64,000 bases of DNA from JAGOUU01 sp964609155 (GCA_964609155.1 CAZSRF010000001.1:110102-174101); one strand, 5' to 3'. Shown: positions 18,038 to 26,188, numbered from the stretch's first letter. The notes: generated from the letters alone by a model not told the origin. Translations and numbers: made by a program.

Positions 18038-19294
18038 ATGAATTTAACTGATTTAAAAAAGAAAAAACCCACTGAAATATTAGATATCGCTTTACAATAT
18101 GGCCTAGAGAATGTCGCCAGAGCCAAAACACAGGATGTAATCTTCTCTATATTAAAAGCTCATGCCAAAAAAGGTGAAAATATTTCCGGTGATGGCGTAT
18201 TAGAAATTTTACCGGATGGCTTTGGTTTTTTAAGATCAGCGGATGGTTCTTATCTTGCTGGCCCTGATGATATCTACGTATCTCCCAGTCAGATCAGGAG
18301 ATTCAGTCTTAGAACAGGTGATACTATTTCTGGACTAATCCGTCCTCCTAAAGACAGCGAAAGATATTTTGCCCTTTTAAAAGTTGATCAAATCAACTAT
18401 GAACCACCTGAAAACTGCCGCAATAAAATCAATTTTGAGAACCTTACACCACTATTCCCCAATGAGCGTATCCGGATGGAACGTGGTGATGGTAGTACTG
18501 AAGATATCACAACTCGTATTATTGATATATCAGCCCCTATTGGTAAAGGCCAACGTGGTCTTATTGTTTCACCACCTAAGGCTGGTAAAACAATGATGCT
18601 GCAGAATATTGCACAATCTATTTCTAAAAATCATCCTGAATGCAAACTAATTGTTTTACTTATCGATGAGCGACCAGAGGAAGTAACAGAAATGGAAAGA
18701 TCTGTACGTGGCGAAGTCATTGCTAGTACCTTTGATGAACCTGCAACACGCCATGTACAAGTCGCAGAAATGGTTATTGAAAAAGCAAAACGTTTGGTTG
18801 AGCATAAACATGATGTAGTCATTTTATTAGACTCAATAACAAGATTAGCTCGCGCTTATAACACGGTTGTACCATCATCAGGTAAAGTTTTGACTGGTGG
18901 TGTTGATGCCAACGCGCTACAACGTCCTAAAAGATTCTTTGGTGCAGCAAGAAACATTGAAGACGGTGGTAGCTTAACTATTATTGCCACATGCTTAGTA
19001 GAAACCGGTTCCAAAATGGACGAAGTTATTTTTGAAGAATTCAAAGGTACTGGCAACATGGAATTACATTTAGATCGTCGTATTGCTGAGAAACGTATTT
19101 TCCCTGCGATTAATATTACTAAATCAGGTACTCGCCGAGAAGAACTATTAGCGCCTGCTGATGAATTACAAAAAATGTGGATTCTACGTAAAATATTAAA
19201 CTCTATGGATGAGCTAGCCGGAACTGAATTTTTAATAGATCGTTTAAAGCCAACCAAAACTAATGAAGCTTTTTTTGAAGCCATGAAGAAGTAA
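18038..19294 (+). CDS. rho: Transcription termination factor Rho
   Basis: A 418-residue hexameric RNA helicase of normal length. The N-terminal helical domain (MNLTDLKKK) is followed by the cold-shock-like RNA-binding domain with GFGFLRS, then the ATPase core. The core has the P-loop SPPKAGKT, the catalytic LIDERPEEV, the Walker B VVILLDSITRLARAYN, and the Q- and R-loop sequences. It terminates untranslated or Rho-dependent transcripts. Confidence 0.98.
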   Translation: MNLTDLKKKKPTEILDIALQYGLENVARAKTQDVIFSILKAHAKKGENISGDGVLEILPDGFGFLRSADGSYLAGPDDIYVSPSQIRRFSLRTGDTISGLIRPPKDSERYFALLKVDQINYEPPENCRNKINFENLTPLFPNERIRMERGDGSTEDITTRIIDISAPIGKGQRGLIVSPPKAGKTMMLQNIAQSISKNHPECKLIVLLIDERPEEVTEMERSVRGEVIASTFDEPATRHVQVAEMVIEKAKRLVEHKHDVVILLDSITRLARAYNTVVPSSGKVLTGGVDANALQRPKRFFGAARNIEDGGSLTIIATCLVETGSKMDEVIFEEFKGTGNMELHLDRRIAEKRIFPAINITKSGTRREELLAPADELQKMWILRKILNSMDELAGTEFLIDRLKPTKTNEAFFEAMKK

Positions 19295-19333
19295 TGTAAA
19301 CATTCAAATTAATTCAGAACGTTGTCATCGCTG

Positions 19334-19391
19334 TAATGGTTATATAACTCCGTTGATATGTATATTTTATCAACCAATTACCTAACCATTA
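19334..19391 (+). terminator. Nested inverted repeat downstream of rho
   Basis: The outer arms taatggtta (19334-19342) and taaccatta (19383-19391) enclose inner arms gttgata (19352-19358) and tatcaac (19368-19374). The structure lies 40 bp after the rho stop and could be a terminator or RNA end-protecting fold. There is no U-run, so it is not a classical intrinsic terminator. Confidence 0.4.
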
Positions 19392-19516
19392 CACATACCA
19401 AGCTTAGTCATTTTATTTATAATTTGATACCCCTGCCTCATTATGGTTGTCAGTGAAGTTTATTTATAGAACAAACGCCGTCAAATAATTCAAGGTTATT
19501 CTACAACTATAGTATT

Positions 19517-20038
19517 TTAGTTATTAATTAATTTTTCACCCTCAAATCCAAATTTCTTCATATTCTCAACTCTATGAGGGAATAAGATCCCATCAATATG
19601 ATCCATCTCATGCTGCACTACCCTAGCATGAAAACCATCAACAGTTCGCTCAATGTTGTGCTTATTGGTAAAATCATAACCACTATATTTAATTTTAGTA
19701 TATCTAGGCACAAGACCTCGTAATCCAGGAACACTGAGACAGCCTTCCCAGCCGCTTTCTTTCTCATCAGATAGTATTTCAATAACGGGATTAATCAGAA
19801 CAGTAAGCGGCACAAGAGGTGCATCAGGGTATCTGGGGTTATTTTTAAATCCAAAAATAATTATTCTCTTGCCTATTCCGATTTGCGGTGCTGCAAGCCC
19901 TGCCCCATTTGCATTTTTCATAGTATGTAGCATGTCGTTTATAATCTGATCTAGATCTTCTGAATCTAAATTTTCAACTTCCTTTGCACGTTCATACAAT
20001 AAAGGATTTCCCATGCGTAGAATATTTTGTACAGGCAT
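19517..20038 (-). CDS. def: Peptide deformylase
   Basis: A 173-residue metalloenzyme that removes the formyl group from nascent proteins. The three defining motifs are intact: GLAAPQIG (motif 1), EGCLSVPG with the metal-binding Cys (motif 2), and QHEMDHIDG with the two metal-binding His and the catalytic Glu (motif 3). It is not beside fmt, which is its usual partner in many gammaproteobacteria. It follows the YggU-family gene by about 16 bp on the same strand. Confidence 0.96.
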   Translation of the reverse strand: MPVQNILRMGNPLLYERAKEVENLDSEDLDQIINDMLHTMKNANGAGLAAPQIGIGKRIIIFGFKNNPRYPDAPLVPLTVLINPVIEILSDEKESGWEGCLSVPGLRGLVPRYTKIKYSGYDFTNKHNIERTVDGFHARVVQHEMDHIDGILFPHRVENMKKFGFEGEKLINN

Positions 20039-20054
20039 TTATTTTCCTTAAATA

Positions 20055-20318
20055 TTAATCTTCTATTGCTATAGTCTTATTTCTAGATTTTAGCCCTTTA
20101 ATAATACTTATTTTTGATTTTGGAATACTTAATTCTTTAGCCAATAATTTTATAACTTGATTATTAGCCTTGCCATCTTCAGGTGTAACTGTAACATAAA
20201 TTTTAACTTGATAAATCCCACCCTCTTCTGAAATTGCTATTTTATTCGAATTGGCATTTGGAATCACTTTTATTTCCATTTTATTTTTGTTAGTTTTAAA
20301 AATTTCTTTTAAGTTCAT
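20055..20318 (-). CDS. yggU: DUF167/YggU family protein
   Basis: An 87-residue small basic protein of the YggU/UPF0235 fold. The core reads IKVIPNANSNKI, then VKIYVTVTPEDGKANNQVIKLLAKEL and IIKGLKSRNKTIAI, the typical layout (GKAN and the SRxK end). Function is unknown in all organisms. The ATG at 20318 is favoured because AAGG precedes it; an internal ATG at 20279 would give a domain without the N-terminal extension. It is probably co-transcribed with def. Confidence 0.88.
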   Translation of the reverse strand: MNLKEIFKTNKNKMEIKVIPNANSNKIAISEEGGIYQVKIYVTVTPEDGKANNQVIKLLAKELSIPKSKISIIKGLKSRNKTIAIED

Positions 20319-20509
20319 AAAGACGCCTTAAAAAGGTTCTAGCGAAGATTGATTTAATTATAGCTATTACAGTATTATTATTTTTTAAAAATAATTTGTA
20401 CAAAACATGAACAATTTATTAAGTACTGATTACAGCAATAAAAAATCTAGATATCAACAACAATATACCTCTTGCGCTGTTGATCACTATTAGTATGAAT
20501 TCAATCATT

Positions 20510-20919
20510 TTATTTATTTTTGGTTTTGAATATTTTTTTAACTGTTTCTACAGGAGCACCACCACAACTAGCTGCAAAATAGCTCGGAGACCACAATACA
20601 TCCTTCCAATATAACTTGCTAATTTGTTTTTCGAATTCTATTCTAAGCATTCTAGAAGAAACTCCTTTTAGGCTATTCACTAATTTAGATAGTTGCACTT
20701 TTGGAGGATAGTGGATTAATAAATGCACATAGTCGTTTTCTCCATCAAATTCAGTTAATGCTACCTTAAAGTCATTGCAGACAGATAAAAAATAGACTTT
20801 AAATATTCAAGCATAGATTTAGTGAATACTACATTTCTATATTTTGTTACAAAGACCAAATAGACATGCATATTATAAACAACATGTCTGCCGGTTCTAA
20901 TTTTAGTTGAATCATTCAT
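20510..20919 (-). pseudogene. tnpA: IS200/IS605 transposase TnpA, frameshifted
   Basis: A complete Y1 transposase can be read with one frameshift. From the ATG at 20919 the protein runs MNDSTKIRTGRHVVYNMHV to IFYLS, then shifts near 20795 at a run of six T (on the coding strand). It resumes as CNDFKVALTEFDGENDYVH, then LIHYPPKVQLSKLVNSLKG and SYFAASCGGAPVETVKKI. The HUH-like pair is altered to HLLIH in the family style. The single base loss inactivates it; programmed slippage is possible but unlikely in this dead element. Confidence 0.88.
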
Positions 20920-20941
20920 GGGCCAAGATTATAATCCAAAC

Positions 20942-21188
20942 ATGATAATAAAAAAAGCTTATAAATACAAATTACATCTAACTAAAGAGCAGGCACCGAT
21001 AGTAACAATAGAAAGACTCAAGACAAATTTGAGTGCATAAAGTGTCACTATCAAGATAATGCTGATATAAATGCAGCAAAAAATATATTAGCGGCAGGGC
21101 ATGCCGTGTTGCGGAGCAAGCACATACGCGCGGCGTTGATGTAAGAACCTACCTCGGAATTATCCTGCGGGAATCACCTTCTCTTTAG
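20942..21188 (+). pseudogene. tnpB: TnpB (RNA-guided nuclease) remnant, internally deleted
   Basis: Only the two ends of TnpB survive. The N-terminal ~17 residues (MIIKKAYKYKLHLTKEQ) begin at 20942. After a large deletion comes the C-terminal zinc-ribbon half CIKCHYQDNADINAAKNI with the last RuvC Asp (from about 21022, in another frame). After another shift comes EQAHTRGVDVRTYLG and a stop at 21188. A full-length TnpB has about 370-400 residues, so most of the nuclease is gone. The 3' part overlaps the region that would encode the omegaRNA. Confidence 0.85.
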
Positions 21189-21209
21189 GAAGGTGAGGAT
21201 GTCAATAGC

Positions 21210-21281
21210 ATGGAGCGTGATGAAAGATTTGCTAGAATATGTCGTCTTGAAGAAAAATATAGAAAATTTGGTAGTAAATGA
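21210..21281 (+). CDS. Possible 23-residue peptide or gene fragment
   Basis: An ATG at 21210, just past the IS605 right end, opens a short frame of strongly charged residues (MERDERFARICRLEEKYRKFG) ending at 21281. It may be the tail of a gene interrupted by the insertion, or chance. It lies 42 bp before the PhnA-like gene. Confidence 0.25.
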   Translation: MERDERFARICRLEEKYRKFGSK

Positions 21282-21323
21282 AAAGTAGAATATTTAAGAA
21301 TCAATTTTATTAAAGAGGTAGTT

Positions 21324-21665
21324 ATGAATTTTGATCAGTGTCCAAAGTGTAGCTCTAAAAATGTATATTTTGATGGTAATCTCTGGAATTGTCCGGAATG
21401 TTTTTATGAATGGAATGATTCAGATACTAGTACTGCTTCTAGTGATCATGTTATAAAAGATGCATATGGGACTCAGTTATCTGATGGGGATTCGGTAACT
21501 TTGATTAAAGAACTTAAAGTTAAAGGCTCATCTGCGGCTATTAAAATTGGCACTAAGGTTAAAAATATTAAACTTGGTGATTTTGGTGCTGGTCACAATA
21601 TAAGTTGTAAAATTGACGGATTTGGATCTATGAACTTAAAGTCAGAGTTTATCAAAAAAGCCTAA
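21324..21665 (+). CDS. yjdM: PhnA/YjdM family zinc-ribbon protein
   Basis: A 113-residue protein. An N-terminal zinc ribbon (CPKCSSKNVYFDGNLWNCPEC) leads to a small beta-barrel with VIKDAYGTQLSDGDSVTLIKELKVKG and the GHNISCKIDGFGSMNLKSEFIKKA end, as in E. coli YjdM (formerly PhnA). Despite the old name, it is not required for phosphonate use; its role is unknown. The ATG has a good aaagagg ribosome-binding sequence. It is isolated from other genes by repeats and the IS remnant. Confidence 0.92.
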   Translation: MNFDQCPKCSSKNVYFDGNLWNCPECFYEWNDSDTSTASSDHVIKDAYGTQLSDGDSVTLIKELKVKGSSAAIKIGTKVKNIKLGDFGAGHNISCKIDGFGSMNLKSEFIKKA

Positions 21666-21799
21666 TTTCATCAATATTCAAGTTTGTTGTATTACTGCCT
21701 ACGAGGCAAATCGTGCCGCAAGTTGAGCCTGTAATTTATGGCGGAGCAATTCCATTTCGGTATTTTTGTTAAAGTGGGTTTAATTGACGCTTACGCTAG
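21666..21799. other. Non-coding stretch after the YjdM gene, possible repeat or gene relic
   Basis: No intact gene. The minus strand can be read as a short frame containing TEMELLRHKLQAQLAARFAS, which has the look of a coiled-coil start of a transposase, but it stops at once and no second part is seen. The stretch runs directly into the dispersed repeat at 21800. Confidence 0.25.
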
Positions 21800-21842
21800 G
21801 TTAACGTTCACCATGTTCAATAAAACTCCGAATCTTTAGAGC
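21800..21842 (-). repeat. Dispersed short repeat, copy 1
   Basis: The segment beginning gttaacgttcaccatgttcaa is found again at 63896-63941, with about five differences over roughly 43-46 bp. On the minus strand both copies can be read as a short tail ending EHGER and a stop, but also in other frames, so coding is uncertain. Here it leads straight into the palindrome at 21838. Confidence 0.8.
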
Positions 21843-21875
21843 CGAGAGAGTAGACCGGTCTGCTCTCTCGGCTCT
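21838..21875. repeat. 38-bp near-perfect palindrome
   Basis: Arms agagccgagagag (21838-21850) and ctctctcggctct (21863-21875) are perfect reverse complements. The centre, agaccggtct (21852-21861), is itself palindromic. Only the pair at 21851/21862 (t and g) does not match. It is much richer in G+C than its surroundings. There is no following T-run, so it is not a standard terminator; an operator, a recombination site or a repeat junction are alternatives. Confidence 0.9.
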
Positions 21876-21924
21876 GATCGCAAGGGTAAACGCTTACCTA
21901 CACTCTAACCTAAACATTCGATGT

Positions 21925-23358
21925 TTATATTAGTCCAGCATAATATTCACGCAATAGCTTGTGCTGGACATTAACTGCACAACCTGCAATAGCTTTTTCA
22001 TACTCTTCTCCGTAGCTTGGTAACGAGGTAATTAAAAGCGATGCTGGTGCATAACCAAAATGAATACTTCTTGCAGAGCCCCCTCTCTCTACTCTTAGTA
22101 CAGAATAATGATGATCACGCATAGTTCTAAATGCAATAATATTGCGACTTATTTCCTCATACAAACATAATAAAAAATAACTACACCATACAGAATTCAC
22201 CATACGACCAATAAACTGACCGACAATATATTTTATAGACTGTAACACGGGTATATAAGTTAAAGAAAGACTCCCTTTAGATATTCTAGGGTGCATGTCA
22301 GTATAAATCTTTTTAAAGTATTCACTGTCAATGTGTTCTTTTATCTCTGCAAGTCCTTCTAAAGTGACGATACAACCATTTTGACATAAGAATAAAATTA
22401 ATTTACATATTAACAACTCCTGCATTACTGCCGTATTAACAGGTATACCATGTTCATCTAATACTGAACCATCCTTACTTTTTTGATAGGTTAATCTCCC
22501 AGCTGCTGATCCATGATGCCCAGGTAAAACTTCTATTTCAAAAATTGTTTTAGCATCTAACGGTCGTGGAACTATCGCGTGAAAAGCAGAGGTTCTTTCA
22601 TCAGCTGCCAAAATAGTAATACATACTTTAACAATTGGCGGAATATAATAGACCAATGGATTACACCATGTCGTGAAACGTATACCTCCTGGAACAGGTT
22701 CATTAATAGCTATATTAATTTTACACTTTCCTATAGTCATTATTATATTAGCAGTATATCGTGAAATATTAACAATCTGTTGTCGATATTTAATTGAGTT
22801 TAATTCTGTTAAAAATACTTCTAAATACAACTTGGCTTTATCAAATTTACGTTTTGATAATCCTGTTCTAGTGTATAATTCTCTGCTTAATTCTAGTTCT
22901 TGCAATAATAGATTGGGCGAGCTTTTAACAATGTCTAATAAAGACACACTTTGATGCCGCTGTAGAGTATTTTTTACTAACTGAAGATAATTAACAATCA
23001 AAATTATTTCGATAGATCCACGACTATGCCCTATTAAATTAATAGTTGTCTGTGGATCACCTTTTGCTAAGACATATAGCAGATCTAAAAGCCCCAATAC
23101 TAGTTTTTCCCGTATGTTCGTCCCAATATAATTAGGGCCATTGATGATTGTTTTTGTAAAAGATCCTTTTGAGCTAAAGCCTGTTGCTATGCCAAGACGT
23201 TCATCAATAATTTTATTTTCATAGGGAGCTATTGCTTCCCATAAAAATTGAATCGTTCCAAATCTTTCAAACGATGGACTATGCTTAGTTGTAAGGCATG
23301 GATATGTATGATTTGTACCTAGACATGCTAGAACATGGGTCAGTGGCATTTGTATCAC
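21925..23358 (-). CDS. Alpha/beta hydrolase with GHSRG nucleophile elbow, effector candidate
   Basis: A 477-residue protein without a signal peptide. The N-terminal third contains LIGHSRGSIE with the presumed nucleophile Ser112, in the arrangement found in DUF2235-like and phospholipase-type hydrolases. Candidate acid and His residues lie later (for example LPGHHGSAAGR) but cannot be assigned. The first 60 residues (CLGTNHTYPCL and IATGFSSKGS) also resemble DUF2235-like proteins, where they shape the pocket. An unlinked single gene with a good AGGAAAGG ribosome-binding site, it could be a Dot/Icm-delivered lipase or esterase. That is inference from genome type. Confidence 0.68.
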   Translation of the reverse strand: MIQMPLTHVLACLGTNHTYPCLTTKHSPSFERFGTIQFLWEAIAPYENKIIDERLGIATGFSSKGSFTKTIINGPNYIGTNIREKLVLGLLDLLYVLAKGDPQTTINLIGHSRGSIEIILIVNYLQLVKNTLQRHQSVSLLDIVKSSPNLLLQELELSRELYTRTGLSKRKFDKAKLYLEVFLTELNSIKYRQQIVNISRYTANIIMTIGKCKINIAINEPVPGGIRFTTWCNPLVYYIPPIVKVCITILAADERTSAFHAIVPRPLDAKTIFEIEVLPGHHGSAAGRLTYQKSKDGSVLDEHGIPVNTAVMQELLICKLILFLCQNGCIVTLEGLAEIKEHIDSEYFKKIYTDMHPRISKGSLSLTYIPVLQSIKYIVGQFIGRMVNSVWCSYFLLCLYEEISRNIIAFRTMRDHHYSVLRVERGGSARSIHFGYAPASLLITSLPSYGEEYEKAIAGCAVNVQHKLLREYYAGLI

Positions 23359-23438
23359 CTTTCCTACAGCTAACCATTTCTAATATCGTTTTATAAATAG
23401 CATATTATCAAGATATTAATCTATTTAAATATAAATAT

Positions 23439-24011
23439 TCAATCCACGTAAAGCTTGAGTTGCTCAGTAATTGAAAACAAATCTTGCTCTAATCTGCCTT
23501 TTTTTTCCAGAATACCTAACATTTTTGCAGTAAGTTCTGTTTTTTGTTGTGGTGTTTGTTGTATTTTTATATATAGCAACTGCTTATTCGGGTTTTGGTA
23601 ACCATTGTCCAAGAAGGTTAACATCTTTTCAAGAGAGTTTTTCTGACAAAGTAGACTATTAATAGATATTTTATCATTATCATTTCTTGATGATTGTTTT
23701 GATTTAAAGTTTCTTAAGCTTCTTAATACTTTAAATAAAGCAAAGATTTTTGCTTCTAGTCTCTCTAAATAGAATGTTTTATAAAGATTATTTTTGTTTA
23801 ATTTGACATTATTGTAATCTTTAATGATGTCTTCCAAATAGTACTGATATTCAATATAATTACTTTTAAAAATAGGCCTAAGATTTAAAAATAATTTTTT
23901 ATTATAAAAAATCTTTTGCCATCTGCTATCTTTTTGTAAATCCACAATAAAATGCTCTATTTTAGCTATTTGCTGAGCCAAGCGTTGTAGCAGCTCTTGT
24001 TCAGATTGCAT
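23439..24011 (-). CDS. priC: Probable primosomal replication protein N'' (PriC-like)
   Basis: A 190-residue, mostly helical basic protein with coiled-coil potential at both ends. Length and pattern fit PriC: an N-terminal LLQRLAQQIAKIE helix, a middle FYLERLEAKIFALFK stretch, and a C-terminal YIKIQQTPQQKTEL run followed by EKKGRLEQDLF. PriC helps restart stalled replication forks by loading DnaB. Conservation is weak and I cannot confirm it without a profile search; a generic coiled-coil protein is the alternative. It starts 8 bp after cysQ on the same strand. Confidence 0.5.
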   Translation of the reverse strand: MQSEQELLQRLAQQIAKIEHFIVDLQKDSRWQKIFYNKKLFLNLRPIFKSNYIEYQYYLEDIIKDYNNVKLNKNNLYKTFYLERLEAKIFALFKVLRSLRNFKSKQSSRNDNDKISINSLLCQKNSLEKMLTFLDNGYQNPNKQLLYIKIQQTPQQKTELTAKMLGILEKKGRLEQDLFSITEQLKLYVD

Positions 24012-24019
24012 AGTATCTA

Positions 24020-24916
24020 TTATAAATTTTCAAAAAGTTGTACCCAATCAAATGTTTTGTATTCAACATTGGCAGCAAAAAATTCAGGATTAATAAGATC
24101 ATTAGGTTTATTGTAACTCAATCTCTCACCTTTTAAATTATGAACAATTCCGCCAGCTTCATGCACTATTAAATCCCCAGCTGCTGTATCCCACTCACTT
24201 GTTGCTCCAAACCTTGGATATAAATCAGCTGTTCCTTCAGCAATAAAACCAAATTTTAATGCACTACCACTAGTTAGAATTTTATATTTTAGCCCTAATG
24301 TAGTTAATTGTTGCAGCAAGTTATTATATCTGGGATTATTAAGATGTCGACTACTTGTAACTATATTGATTATTCTCTGTTTAGTTTTTTCTTTAGTACT
24401 AAAATTACTTCTTTTTAGGTTCTTTTGGATTGTTAACCCTGTAGTTAACTTATATGCACCGTTATTTAAAATACCATAGTAGGCTATATCTATGAATGGA
24501 GCATAGATTATACCAATAATAGGCTTATTTTCGTACATTAAAGCTATATTAATACAAAACTCTCCCGTCCTATCAATAAATTCTTTAGTACCATCTAAAG
24601 GATCGACTAGCCAATATAAATTAGCATCAAGATGAGAACTCACTGTAGACAATTCCGAAGGTTCTGATTCTTCAGAAATAACATAATCAGAAATTAATTT
24701 ATTATTCAGCTTAATATTTTTTAAATTTTGTACTATGACTTTGTGCGATGCAATATCAGCCGCTGTCACAGGAGAATTATCTGCTTTACGAATAACATCT
24801 TGTTCACAAGTAAATTTATTATAACATTCTATAATGACTTGCCCAGCTTGCTTAGCAAGCTGCAAACACTGCTGACTTATTATAGTAAGCTCTTGTATAC
24901 TATAAATTGTTACCAT
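24020..24916 (-). CDS. cysQ: 3'(2'),5'-bisphosphate nucleotidase CysQ
   Basis: A 298-residue lithium-sensitive phosphatase of the inositol monophosphatase fold that hydrolyses 3'-phosphoadenosine 5'-phosphate. The metal site is visible: SEESEP, WLVDPLDGTKEFIDRTGEF (motif DPxDGT), and the C-terminal SEWDTAAGDLIVHEAGG. It overlaps the end of nudE by 17 bp. The yrfG-nudE-cysQ order is common in gammaproteobacteria. It would recycle PAP from sulphate assimilation or from acyl-carrier-protein turnover. Confidence 0.95.
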   Translation of the reverse strand: MVTIYSIQELTIISQQCLQLAKQAGQVIIECYNKFTCEQDVIRKADNSPVTAADIASHKVIVQNLKNIKLNNKLISDYVISEESEPSELSTVSSHLDANLYWLVDPLDGTKEFIDRTGEFCINIALMYENKPIIGIIYAPFIDIAYYGILNNGAYKLTTGLTIQKNLKRSNFSTKEKTKQRIINIVTSSRHLNNPRYNNLLQQLTTLGLKYKILTSGSALKFGFIAEGTADLYPRFGATSEWDTAAGDLIVHEAGGIVHNLKGERLSYNKPNDLINPEFFAANVEYKTFDWVQLFENL

Positions 24917-25445
24917 TTTCTAAAAAAGCCTTAGCAATAAATATTCCCGCTATACTTCGTGCATCTGTAATCTGCTTATTAAGAATCAGATGATGTATCT
25001 TGTTAATATCATAATAAATCACTTCTAATGGCTCTGGTTCATCGCCTGTTAATTTATTTGGCGTTAATTCTTGAGCCAGAACCAACTCTGAAACATGACT
25101 CATATAGTTAGGTGAGACTGTTAGTTGCGACAAAAATTGTATCTTACCTGATGCAAATCCAATTTCTTCTCGTAATTCACGATTTGCAGCAACTAACACA
25201 TCCTCACCAAACTCAACAAGCCCCCTTGGTAAACCTAGTTCGTATTGCTCTGTTCCTGCAGCATACTCCTTGATTAGAACAACTGTACAAGCATCTATCA
25301 TAGGTACTACCATCACTGATTTTCTACCACTTGATTTTAATCTCTCAAAGGTTCGAGTTTGACCATTAGTAAACTCTAGGTCAACCTGCTCTATTCTAAA
25401 TAGCCTAGTTTGTGCAAGCAACGTGATGTTAGTTATTTTTGTCAT
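24900..25445 (-). CDS. nudE: ADP compounds hydrolase NudE
   Basis: A 181-residue Nudix hydrolase. The 23-residue Nudix box is complete (G75, E81, R89-E90-L91, E93-E94, G96), agreeing with the pattern GX5EX7REUXEEXGU. The GLPRG stretch before the box and the preceding VVLIKEYAAG fit NudE, which cleaves ADP-ribose, NADH and diadenosine polyphosphates. Its ATG overlaps the yrfG stop (ATGA), showing translational coupling. Confidence 0.93.
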   Translation of the reverse strand: MTKITNITLLAQTRLFRIEQVDLEFTNGQTRTFERLKSSGRKSVMVVPMIDACTVVLIKEYAAGTEQYELGLPRGLVEFGEDVLVAANRELREEIGFASGKIQFLSQLTVSPNYMSHVSELVLAQELTPNKLTGDEPEPLEVIYYDINKIHHLILNKQITDARSIAGIFIAKAFLENGNNL

Positions 25446-26188
25446 TTAATTGAACCATCAAGATTTGGGATAACATCACAATTTGTTAATTTATCAGGCA
25501 TTATAGCTTGAAAGTTCTTGATGTATTTTATAGATTTTTTTGTGTTCACATCTGGGCTTGCGTGTTCTGTCGCAAGAAGCATTACTGATGCTAAACCAAC
25601 GTCGGTTGCAACATCAACTGTATGAAAACTACTATCAAATAAAATAGCAGCGTTAGAATCCACCCCTAATTGTTCTAGATAGCAAGGCCAAAAATTACGA
25701 TCTTGCTTTAACATGTTCAAACTTAAACTCGATGTAATGCTATCAAAAAAATGATCTAGCCCTAAAAATCTAACCTTATAATCTAAAATAGTTGGATGCG
25801 CATTTGAGATTATATGACATTTTGGTTTTGGATTCAAACTAAATATATAAAACAGTAACTTTTCAACATGTTCATTAAGTTTAATTAAATACGAATACTT
25901 TTGTTTTAAATCTAGAATATTAATTCCTAATTTCTTTTCCCAATAATCTATTGAATAGAGTTCAGTCATATTAGCAACATCATTTAGATATGCTTGCAAT
26001 AGTGACTTAGATTGCTCAATATTGAGAGAACGTACTTTAGAATAACTGGTTGGGACTATTTCACCCCAAAATAATTTATCAAAATTACCGTTTAATAATG
26101 TGCCATCTAATCCAAAGAAAATATGTTTTTTGCGAGACCATTGGGATAAATCAAAGTTAATATTTTGTTCCATCAACATTAAATCCAT
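25442..26188 (-). CDS. yrfG: HAD-family protein, YrfG homologue lacking the catalytic nucleophile
   Basis: A 248-residue HAD-fold protein in the place and with the layout of YrfG, a GMP/IMP nucleotidase. The cap-region signatures NGNFDKLFWGEIVP and IDYWEKKLG are present. Motif I should be DxDGT, but it reads GLDGT: Gly26 (codon GGA) stands where the phospho-accepting Asp should be, while Asp28 is kept. Motif IV reads FDSS (185-188) instead of IDDS. The motif II segment SNAHP and the Lys161 region are kept. The frame is intact, so this is either a pseudoenzyme with a retained role or an enzyme in early decay. Confidence 0.85.
   Translation of the reverse strand: MDLMLMEQNINFDLSQWSRKKHIFFGLDGTLLNGNFDKLFWGEIVPTSYSKVRSLNIEQSKSLLQAYLNDVANMTELYSIDYWEKKLGINILDLKQKYSYLIKLNEHVEKLLFYIFSLNPKPKCHIISNAHPTILDYKVRFLGLDHFFDSITSSLSLNMLKQDRNFWPCYLEQLGVDSNAAILFDSSFHTVDVATDVGLASVMLLATEHASPDVNTKKSIKYIKNFQAIMPDKLTNCDVIPNLDGSIK

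Larger units (their letters stand above)
20480..21205. mobile_element. Degraded IS605-type (IS200/IS605 family) insertion sequence
   Basis: Divergent tnpA (minus) and tnpB (plus) remnants are followed by a right end. That end has an 8-bp-stem hairpin (tcaccttc at 21174-21181 with gaaggtga at 21189-21196) and the tetranucleotide TCAA at 21202-21205, the expected right cleavage site by analogy with IS608. Both genes are broken, so it cannot move by itself. The left boundary is approximate. No second copy is present in the window. Confidence 0.85.

Noticed and set aside
22579..22954. Plus-strand open frames inside the hydrolase gene
   Set aside because: They are antisense shadows of the longer, better-supported minus-strand gene.
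23359..23438. Possible PmrA box before the GHSRG hydrolase
   Set aside because: The two TTAA-containing stretches are 9 bp apart, so the geometry is wrong.
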